A stretch of DNA of 45,137 bases, taken from Thermoplasmata archaeon (GTDB lineage Archaea; Thermoplasmatota; E2; DHVEG-1). Location: NCBI GenBank assembly GCA_003942085.1, contig DQIQ01000011.1:1-45137 (forward strand). The letters run 5' to 3'. Under the pieces are notes generated by a model. The model saw only the letters and a list, made by a program, of their open reading frames with translations. It did not search any database and was not told where the DNA came from. Below, in pieces: positions 37,715 through 45,137 of this stretch (the first letter of the stretch is position 1; the number at the start of each line of letters is the position of its first letter). The position numbers and the translations under genes were made by a program.

Positions 37715-38920
37715 TTATTTCTCTTTCAACGCACTGAGATACAACCGTTTCGAGCTCTCCAGTTCCACATACCTTTTAAGGGCATTCAGCACCTCGGGAT
37801 CCCATCGGTTCTCTTGGATCACCCTCCCAAGAGCGGTCGTATCCAATTGACGCACTTCCTCCAGTTTTCCATACTTTCTCAGAACCAGTTCAAGTTCTTC
37901 CCGTTCCTTGCTGTTTTTCGCTGGAAACAAAAAACGCTCACTGGATGTGATTCTTATTTTGTTCTTCGATCCGAACACAACATCAGCTTTTTCTTTCTCT
38001 GCAAACGAAACAAGCGCTCCCTCCAGTTTTGCTAACTCAGCATCACATTGCAGATTGGCAAGCTTCTGAGCGTTCTTGACCTCTGCGTATCGATTCACCA
38101 GGACGACGCCAGAATCCTTCAGATATTCATTCGCAGGCTTTTCCTTGATCTTATACAGATGGGCCCACTGTGGACAACACGATTTATACTCGCACCACTC
38201 ACAGAGGAACCCGGGACTTGCCACAAAGCGTTCATCCTGCTCGATCATCTTTATCAACTGGATGGTATCCTGTTTTAACCGCTCCAGCTCTTTATCGGTA
38301 CGCGTCGAGTCGATCTCTTTATCGAACTTCAAGAAATGCCAGATCAAATGCACGTCCTTGACATCAGGATACTGATTCTTCACTCCAATCATGTAGAGCG
38401 CGAGCTGACGGTCCGAGCGAATATAGTCGACCATCGGCAACCGCGAATTCGTCTTATAGTCATGGATCTCATAATATCCATCTCTTGTTTCCGAAAGCCT
38501 ATCAATATACCCCTGTAACTTGTAATCTCCCTCACTATCAAGGGTTATACGGATCAACTCTTCCAAGGTAACTGTTTTTCCTTGATTGAACGGATGATAC
38601 CGCTGATAATAATCAGTGAGATATTTCTGAGCCATTTTCAAATAATTCTCAGGCCTGTAGTCTCCCTTTACAATGATGATGTCATTGCTCCAGTTTGCGT
38701 TCCACTCGTCCCTTAAAAAAACTAGCAGGTCTTCCAGGGTGTTTTCTTTCTGATGCTGAAGATCGCGATAGAGTTTTTCGAGAGCCTCATGCACACGAAT
38801 ACCAAGGAACGCTTCGACTGTCTGTTCTTCTTCTGTTTCGACCTTATCGATATAATGTAACTTGAATTTCTGTGGACACTGCTCATAACAGCTGAGACGG
38901 GAATGCGAGTAAACGGTCAT
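37715..38920 (-). CDS. PD-(D/E)XK nuclease with Cas4/AddB-like Fe-S cysteines
   Basis: YSHSRLSCYEQCPQKFKLHYIDKV; LQGYIDRLSETRDGYYEIHDYKTNS; CEWCEYKSCCPQW. Confidence 0.85.
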   Translation of the reverse strand: MTVYSHSRLSCYEQCPQKFKLHYIDKVETEEEQTVEAFLGIRVHEALEKLYRDLQHQKENTLEDLLVFLRDEWNANWSNDIIIVKGDYRPENYLKMAQKYLTDYYQRYHPFNQGKTVTLEELIRITLDSEGDYKLQGYIDRLSETRDGYYEIHDYKTNSRLPMVDYIRSDRQLALYMIGVKNQYPDVKDVHLIWHFLKFDKEIDSTRTDKELERLKQDTIQLIKMIEQDERFVASPGFLCEWCEYKSCCPQWAHLYKIKEKPANEYLKDSGVVLVNRYAEVKNAQKLANLQCDAELAKLEGALVSFAEKEKADVVFGSKNKIRITSSERFLFPAKNSKEREELELVLRKYGKLEEVRQLDTTALGRVIQENRWDPEVLNALKRYVELESSKRLYLSALKEK

Positions 38921-39035
38921 AAAAACAGAAAACAGCAATACTGGTTTAATGGTATCGAGCGTCTCATAACTTTTCTAGAGAATATAACCAAGAAAAAAAC
39001 CTTTGCACCCATAGTCCTGACAATTGATGTACCTC

Positions 39036-40145
39036 CTAGATTTCTTTGCTTTTCTCTGCAAGCCAGTCGTAGATCTTTGGATAGACTTCCTCTCGCGCAT
39101 GAATCCCTAAATTAAGATCAAGATGTCCGTAATCTGCACGATATCCCGCGTCTTTGGAAAACTCTAGATACGTCACATCTGAACTGCCGACATGGTCCTT
39201 CACATACAGCATATCTGTCTTTGGCGCCATCTTGTCATGACCACCCCCGATCACCAGCAGTGGGGCAGAAAAACGATACAGATTCTCCGTGTAGCTATAC
39301 GGGGTCAGCACTTTCTTCATCCCAGGGACTCGTCCGAAGATATCATACAACCACGGGTACCGCGGATATCGACAGAACGTCATATGCTTAAAGAACAGTG
39401 AAAACTGAGAGAGGACCTTTGAGGAAAGAATTCCAGAAAGTCCCCCATGCATATAGGTGTGCAACACTGCTGGGTCGACATTCTCAAGGTTCACCCCCAT
39501 ACCCTTGAAATGATGTGCAATCTCATTTGATCTCTCCATTATTTCCGTGATTCGAATCGGAATGGATATATTGCGCGGGGTGACCCTGGTGATGAACTCA
39601 AGGAACACGCTACTCTTCCCAAAGACGACCGGGGAACCTATCGTGACGACCCCCCTCAGGTTCCTCTTGGCCTCCATGGTCTGACCGTACGCATAAGCAA
39701 TCATCCCGCCCATGCTCTTCCCCACCCAGAAAACCGGTGGTGCGTCCTGTTTTTTCTCCTTGTACCAATGTTGCACACGGTCAACGATCGCGGGGACGTC
39801 TTTGTCGATGTAGTCATCGACACACCAGCGGTACCGCTCAGGATTCTGTCGAGGGTCAAATGTAGGCTGTCCGCCTCCTCGCAGCTCCGGCACCCAGACA
39901 TCAAAGTTTGGTCTGCCGTCAGGTCGCTGCTGTGCGAGGAACGCCGCAAGGCTATACCGTTCCCATTCGCTTGTGCCTGGCTCCCCGAAATCACAACTGT
40001 TTTTATTCGCAGCAAGACCATGGCACAGGATGACCGGAAACCGGGCGACATCCGTGCCTTCAGGAAGATAGTGAAAAACCTGAAGATTCCACCCGTCAGA
40101 GGTCCTCGCCGTCACGATCTCCCGGTGTATCTCCTTTTGTTCCAT
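39036..40145 (-). CDS. Alpha/beta hydrolase
   Basis: VILCHGLAANKNS, VGKSMGGMIAYAYGQ, VIGGGHDKMAP, YGHLDLNLG. Confidence 0.85.
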   Translation of the reverse strand: MEQKEIHREIVTARTSDGWNLQVFHYLPEGTDVARFPVILCHGLAANKNSCDFGEPGTSEWERYSLAAFLAQQRPDGRPNFDVWVPELRGGGQPTFDPRQNPERYRWCVDDYIDKDVPAIVDRVQHWYKEKKQDAPPVFWVGKSMGGMIAYAYGQTMEAKRNLRGVVTIGSPVVFGKSSVFLEFITRVTPRNISIPIRITEIMERSNEIAHHFKGMGVNLENVDPAVLHTYMHGGLSGILSSKVLSQFSLFFKHMTFCRYPRYPWLYDIFGRVPGMKKVLTPYSYTENLYRFSAPLLVIGGGHDKMAPKTDMLYVKDHVGSSDVTYLEFSKDAGYRADYGHLDLNLGIHAREEVYPKIYDWLAEKSKEI

Positions 40146-40295
40146 ACTTCCCTAAAACACGTCGCCATAGAAAAATTCGACCTTCCTTCTTCTCTTCTAA
40201 AGATTCCTGTCCATCCACGATCTGCTATCAAGAAAAGAATAAATGTTCTCTTGCCTAAAATCCAGCACCTTATATTCACAAGATGCTAGCCTTTC

Positions 40296-40448
40296 TTATC
40301 GTTCATCGTCGCAGTGAAAACAATAAAACCGTTCGAAATCGTAGCTTACCTTCATTTCGTTCTGACCGAATGTCTTTCCACAACTGGCACAATTATTTTC
40401 TTTTTGCTTTTGAGTAGTTCTTGATTTGTTCTGCATCTCCCTCACCAT
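40296..40448 (-). CDS. 50-aa zinc-binding protein (not in ORF track)
   Basis: MVREMQNKSRTTQKQKENNCASCGKTFGQNEMKVSYDFERFYCFHCDDER; two CxxC; TATA GATATATAC upstream. Confidence 0.6.
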   Translation of the reverse strand: MVREMQNKSRTTQKQKENNCASCGKTFGQNEMKVSYDFERFYCFHCDDER

Positions 40449-40657
40449 CCATGTTGGTTTCTTGGTAGAAGTTCAGCATGTATGGAGATGCTGTATATAT
40501 CCCTTTTCATCTGGTTTGTACCACAGTGCCATCAAAAACAATAAGCTGCCCGTAGAAAAAAAAGGTTTCTTGCTGTTTGTTTTTTTCCACATCTTTTTCC
40601 TCTTCTTCTTTCCTGCCCTGTCTTGTTTTGACCTGATTTTTTTCGTATCAAAATGAA

Positions 40658-40722
40658 GGGTCTGGGCTTAAAAGTCTGGGAGGAAAGAATGCAAAAAAAA
40701 ACATTCATTAAGGCCCAGACCC
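40658..40722 (-). ncRNA. Candidate small structured RNA, copy C
   Basis: Minus strand: ATTTATCTAC ~27 nt upstream; GGGTCTGGGC...GCCCAGACCC perfect 10-bp stem; inner hairpin GAATG/CATTC; loop CTTTCCTCCCAGA. Confidence 0.65.
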
Positions 40723-40915
40723 ACTTATTAATATAGATATCAAGTAGATAAATTTATCTGTGAATCCAACGGTGTTGATTGATTCTTCTTTATAGTCCCT
40801 CTCGAGGGTTTGCAGAACTATTTGAGGATAAAAAACAAAAAAAGACCAATGACATTGTCTACGGGTCTCTCATGATCATTTTTCACTGACCTTACGGCAG
40901 TGAATGAAAAAGCAA

Positions 40916-41050
40916 TTACCAGTCAAGAGGTCCCCAGTTACGACTTTGGCACTTCGGGCACACATAGGTCGTCGCACCCTTGTTATCCTGGATTTTCACC
41001 GGTGCGATAAATTTCGTTTCGCATTTTTTGCATTTGTAAAAGTTCACCAT
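40916..41050 (-). CDS. 44-aa zinc-ribbon protein (not in ORF track)
   Basis: MVNFYKCKKCETKFIAPVKIQDNKGATTYVCPKCQSRNWGPLDW. Confidence 0.7.
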   Translation of the reverse strand: MVNFYKCKKCETKFIAPVKIQDNKGATTYVCPKCQSRNWGPLDW

Positions 41051-41181
41051 TCTAAAAAAAAAGAACGAGTCCGACTTAAAAAACCTTTTTTATGCACAAC
41101 CGACCACCGCATGAAACAAAAACAGACTCTTTTTCAAACATTTTTTAAATAGATAACTCCCTTACGATATGACATGGAACG

Positions 41182-41730
41182 GTGAATCACTTGCCAAAAA
41201 AGACGACCTTACAACCCAATACCCCTGAAGAAAAAAATATCGGACAGCGGGAGATAAAAATATTAAACGTGCTCTGCAACACCTCCCTTTTACTCATGGC
41301 TGCGATGACCGAAGCATTTTCAGAGATGTTTACCGACCTTTCAAAAGAAATGGTCACTGCTCTAACCGCAAGTCTTGGCACAGCAGAGAACAGCGTAAAA
41401 GACAGCACAAGAAATATCGACGTACTGCAAAAAAAACTCCCGCAGCATCTGAGAAAAGAGCTTATTACGATGAAAAAAGAGTTTACCACCCAGCTTAAGG
41501 AAAAAAGAGACGAAATCGGACTACTCCTCGCAGATCCGCGGTTCGACCGCGGCATTACCATCGTTGAACGCACACCACTCAATCTCCCCAAACTAACTCA
41601 AGACCTTGACGAACGCTCGCTTCTTGGTTACCTTGCTCTCCTGCAAGCAAGCGACCCACGGTTCACCACGATGATCCAAGAACTTTTCGAATGGATGAAG
41701 ACCCTACCCCAACCAGAGATAAAAAAATAA
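41182..41730 (+). CDS. Hypothetical protein, coiled-coil-rich, GTG start
   Basis: 182 aa ORF, long amphipathic helices; no family recognised. Confidence 0.65.
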   Translation: MNHLPKKTTLQPNTPEEKNIGQREIKILNVLCNTSLLLMAAMTEAFSEMFTDLSKEMVTALTASLGTAENSVKDSTRNIDVLQKKLPQHLRKELITMKKEFTTQLKEKRDEIGLLLADPRFDRGITIVERTPLNLPKLTQDLDERSLLGYLALLQASDPRFTTMIQELFEWMKTLPQPEIKK

Positions 41731-41759
41731 ATAAAAAAAAGAAAAAAGGTGATGAGTCC

Positions 41760-43637
41760 TTAGAGTGTCATCCTCATCAGATGTTGAAGCACTGGGTGGT
41801 TCTGGATAAACATGTTAAAAAGATTCAACGATTGAGATTTCATTGACATCAGGTCCACCGGTGTTTTCAGATACACGGTGATATCCTCGTAATCCCCGGC
41901 ATCATGGATATTGACGACCTTCACGGTCCCGTTGAACTCATTTTTTTCTGATGGAGCGACGACCTGCACCTGTACTGTGATTGCCCCCTGCTCTGGAGTA
42001 AGACCAGTACCACTCAGAGGTGTGAACGTCCAATTCCCCCAGGCTGGCCATTCGGTGATCTCCCAGTCAAGCTCCGAAGATGGTTCCCCTATATTTGCGA
42101 CTGTAAAGTTCCCGATAATGGTCGCACCCGGTTTTACCTTAGCCCAGCTCAGACTTCCTTCGCAGCTCAAATCAGGATGCAGAGGCGTCCAGCCGGTGGT
42201 GAACCCTTTGATGCAGAAGTTCGCGGTATGATCCCATGTCGGGTCGCTGAATACATAGTCGTAGAGATCAAGCCAGGACGACCCGCTTCGATAGTAACTC
42301 TCCCCTGCATGAGCAGCGGATTTAACCACTGTTCCCCGATCTTGTCCGCCCAACAGCACCGGCACTTCTGAGGTACGGTCGATGGGCTGCCCACCGGAAA
42401 AGAGTTTCACATAGATATAGAAATCATCGTTTGTCCCGAACCCAACAGGATCTGGAAGGGTAATTGTATGATATCCCTTGTATGTAATTGTCCCTGTTAC
42501 CGTGGAGCGTTCGTCTAAAAGGGTGCCTCCTTCGAAACGATCGTACGCCGTCACCAGGAAGTCGACATTATCCGTTGCGGTGTAGAAACTGACTGCTTTG
42601 AGCGACTCGTTGCCGTTTGAGACAAACTCATTAAAAGCCTCTGTGACGCCCGTAAGTGTGTCTCGCCACCCGTGATAATCATAAAAGTACGTGAAATTGT
42701 ACGGCTTGAGTTCGACATCCTGGAATGATACTGCGCCCATCTCTGGGTGTTGACAACACCATTTATCATAATATGAAACCCAGAAATAACCGCCTTCAGG
42801 ACCCCAACCGGAACCCCAGCTGTTCTTACAAATCCATGCACCTGGTAATGGTGCTTGAGTGACTTTAGTATCATCCCAGCCTACGATAGCGACGGAATGG
42901 TTCGGATCAGTAGAAGACGTCGATGGTTGATAAAAAGCATAGTAACTCCCATAGTTATAAATGAACTGAGACTCGTAATCAATGCACGTTCCCATAACTC
43001 CATTTGTCATGAGTGTCTCCTTGATCGCGTTGATGTTACTCAGATCTGACCCGGCAACAAACCATTCAATGTCATTGGGATAAAAGATTTGATAGGAGCT
43101 GTCATAACGAGCTGGTGCTGAATAATACCAGTTGTCATCTAATTCTGTTGGGTCATTTGCAGCTTCACTATACACCGCTCCATCCCCGCGGGTAATGTAC
43201 GCAGAAGAAATGAGATAATCTCCCCCATAATGAACATCAAGACCACTGCCCGGGAAGTCATCGTTGTTAAAGGTATTAAATCCATTCCACCAGTCGAGAT
43301 GGTATTCGGCGAGATTTGCCTCTTCGGTATGTCCAGTTGCATTCCAGTTCCCGGTCATCAAGAGATTGCCCTCGAGTGCGGCCATCGTTCCATGGGTCCA
43401 ACATGTACCTCCGGATTGAGACTTCACCGAGGTCACATAATTGACACCATTCACGTCACGTAAATCAAAAGAACTCGGAGGATCTGTCAGAGGATTACTA
43501 AGCGTAGTTTGTGGAGATGGTGAGATGAGTTGCAGAGATGTTTTTGTCCCATAGCTGAGAGCACCTGCGGGCGCGACAACAAGAACTGTTGTCAACGACA
43601 CAATCAATAACCTTAACCATATTTTATTTCCAAACAT
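41760..43637 (-). CDS. Secreted peptidase C1A (papain-like) with lectin-like C-terminal region and short HPVLQHLM tail
   Basis: VTSVKSQSGGTCWTHGTMAALEGNLL (Cys), DPNHSVAIVGWDD (His), WICKNSWGSGWG (Asn). Confidence 0.92.
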   Translation of the reverse strand: MFGNKIWLRLLIVSLTTVLVVAPAGALSYGTKTSLQLISPSPQTTLSNPLTDPPSSFDLRDVNGVNYVTSVKSQSGGTCWTHGTMAALEGNLLMTGNWNATGHTEEANLAEYHLDWWNGFNTFNNDDFPGSGLDVHYGGDYLISSAYITRGDGAVYSEAANDPTELDDNWYYSAPARYDSSYQIFYPNDIEWFVAGSDLSNINAIKETLMTNGVMGTCIDYESQFIYNYGSYYAFYQPSTSSTDPNHSVAIVGWDDTKVTQAPLPGAWICKNSWGSGWGPEGGYFWVSYYDKWCCQHPEMGAVSFQDVELKPYNFTYFYDYHGWRDTLTGVTEAFNEFVSNGNESLKAVSFYTATDNVDFLVTAYDRFEGGTLLDERSTVTGTITYKGYHTITLPDPVGFGTNDDFYIYVKLFSGGQPIDRTSEVPVLLGGQDRGTVVKSAAHAGESYYRSGSSWLDLYDYVFSDPTWDHTANFCIKGFTTGWTPLHPDLSCEGSLSWAKVKPGATIIGNFTVANIGEPSSELDWEITEWPAWGNWTFTPLSGTGLTPEQGAITVQVQVVAPSEKNEFNGTVKVVNIHDAGDYEDITVYLKTPVDLMSMKSQSLNLFNMFIQNHPVLQHLMRMTL

Positions 43638-44065
43638 AGTTTTTCCCCTTATTCTTAAAATTAGATATAGGTATCAATACAGGTTTTATATATATAAAGA
43701 TTAGTAAAGGAGGTGGTTTAAAAAAAAATCTACGAAAATATGAACAGATAGGACTTCATAATAAATCCACCTGAAGAATTCTTTCCAGGATTTTTGAATA
43801 TCCTCTGTTTTTGCTGTCGTCATCGACTATAAGATAAAATCCAAGTTACTCAGATTCCTACATATTATCAATAATAAATGGTTTTTTTTAACGTTTGTTG
43901 AAAATTTTAGTATCTTTTTTTGGACGTTCTGACCTGCGAAGTTATTAAGAAAATCAACATTACCCTCCGTTCTCTTCTTATGTTGTTATCTTTTTGTTTG
44001 GAACATCCCAAACGTTTTCTTACGGTATATATATTTTCAACGTCCATAACCGTCCTTGATGATCT

Positions 44066-44497
44066 ATGAAAACGAAAAAAAGTTTAATAATCATAGGGCT
44101 AGTATCAATCGCTGCAATTGCAGCAGGGACCGTCATTGGAGTAAACCTCACCGCTGAAAAACAAAAGAACGCACAGATACCTGCGATCTTTTCTCTTTCC
44201 GCATCTGATCACAACTCGACCGTGGCGATAAAGAAAGGAGACAATGTGAACCTTACATTACACGATTATGGTGATGGCGGTTATATCTGGAATGTGACGC
44301 AGTGTGATAATAACATCCTTCGTCAAACCGATCGGTTCACCTGGGGCAGTTCCGGGATGCTTGGTGATTTCGGCAAAGACACATGGGTCTTCACTGCATT
44401 GAACACTGGCAGTACCACCCTTGAGTTAAAATGCCAACGATCGTTCGGAGAGCAAGATATCTGTCAAACGTTCAAAGTAACACTGAACATCCTATAA
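44066..44497 (+). CDS. Chagasin-like (I42) cysteine-protease inhibitor, membrane-anchored or secreted
   Basis: N-terminal hydrophobic segment; LTLHDYGDGGYIWNVTQCDNNIL...GDFGKDTWVFTALNTGSTTLELKCQRSF layout; TATA GGTATATATA upstream (leaderless-type). Confidence 0.75.
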   Translation: MKTKKSLIIIGLVSIAAIAAGTVIGVNLTAEKQKNAQIPAIFSLSASDHNSTVAIKKGDNVNLTLHDYGDGGYIWNVTQCDNNILRQTDRFTWGSSGMLGDFGKDTWVFTALNTGSTTLELKCQRSFGEQDICQTFKVTLNIL

Positions 44498-44710
44498 AGA
44501 GACTCTCACCTCTTTTATTTTTTTTATGTGGCAAGATGCTTATAGAAAGAAATCCTCTTCTCGTTAACGCCTATTTTTTATAAATGTTGTTCATATCGTC
44601 ATTTTACTTCTCTATTTCTTTTCGTTCGGTAGAAAATATCAGGAATACTTTAATAAATAATCAGGACCTCATATACTTACTAAAGGAAAGGACATTAGCT
44701 CAGGATTGAT

Positions 44711-44968
44711 ATGAAAAACAAACTTATCGGAAGAATAATTCACCTATCGGCCGCAAGGTATGCCGGTGGGCATATCACTGTTCTTCCAACCGAAACAATG
44801 TCCAAGATTCACGATTCAGTCATAGTATCTACACTAGAGGTGAAGGGATATGGGAAAAGCCTCCTTATCAAACTTCCAGAGGCGACATCATGGCTTGTAA
44901 CGCCTGGAAATACGTTACTTCCCGCGATTCCGCGTGTATTTCCAGTGCGCGAGATGTCTGTCTCATAA
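44711..44968 (+). CDS. Hypothetical small protein
   Basis: 85 aa ORF; no family recognised. Confidence 0.45.
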   Translation: MKNKLIGRIIHLSAARYAGGHITVLPTETMSKIHDSVIVSTLEVKGYGKSLLIKLPEATSWLVTPGNTLLPAIPRVFPVREMSVS

Positions 44969-45137
44969 CGCCTTCTCCCACCTTCACCCCTTCCCCTATC
45001 TAACCTAATCAATGATGATGAAAAAGTGACGTCATTCGCAGCTATTCTTTTCTTCACATCCTATGAACTAAAAATCGATATACCCCGCAGAGACTTGCTA
45101 CGGCCTTCTTTCGTTTTCCTTTTTTTCGTACCATTTT

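Noticed and set aside
41187-41591. Minus-strand 134-aa ORF
   Set aside because: Antisense to the 182-aa plus-strand ORF; the sense frame has better composition and start context.

Overview
Archaeal window (TATA boxes upstream of many genes, leaderless or GGAGG starts, T-rich 3' ends; the content suggests a protein-degrading Thermoplasmatota-like organism, by inference only). It is rich in secreted and surface proteins: a 7-repeat FG-GAP propeller, VCBS/OmpL47 and PKD proteins, a collagen-like protein, a C25 (gingipain-like) peptidase, a C1A (papain-like) peptidase next to a chagasin-like inhibitor, an HEFSH metallopeptidase with a PGF-CTERM-like tail, AttH/CrtC-like and PQQ-propeller proteins, and two alpha/beta hydrolases. 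A three-gene cassette encodes a hyaluronan-synthase-like GT2, an exosortase/archaeosortase-like protein and a small membrane protein. Also present are Lrp-like regulators, RNase HI, a RelE/AbrB toxin-antitoxin pair, a PIN protein, an Fe-S PD-(D/E)XK nuclease, GNATs, a family 5 SBP and many small zinc-binding proteins. No CRISPR array, rRNA, tRNA or transposase was seen. The strongest candidate for something undescribed is a three-copy intergenic element (22488-22548 +, 27786-27865 +, 40658-40722 -). Each copy has a shared ATTTATCTAC TATA-like box about 27 nt upstream of a GGGGTCTGG/CCAGACCCC terminal stem, a small inner hairpin with changing but complementary arms, and a conserved CTTTCCTCCC loop complementary to Shine-Dalgarno sequences. 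It looks like a small structured RNA family. Second is a set of shared C-terminal modules: a ~95-aa domain on three proteins, a short FPILRHLM-type tail on two, and one PGF-CTERM-like tail.
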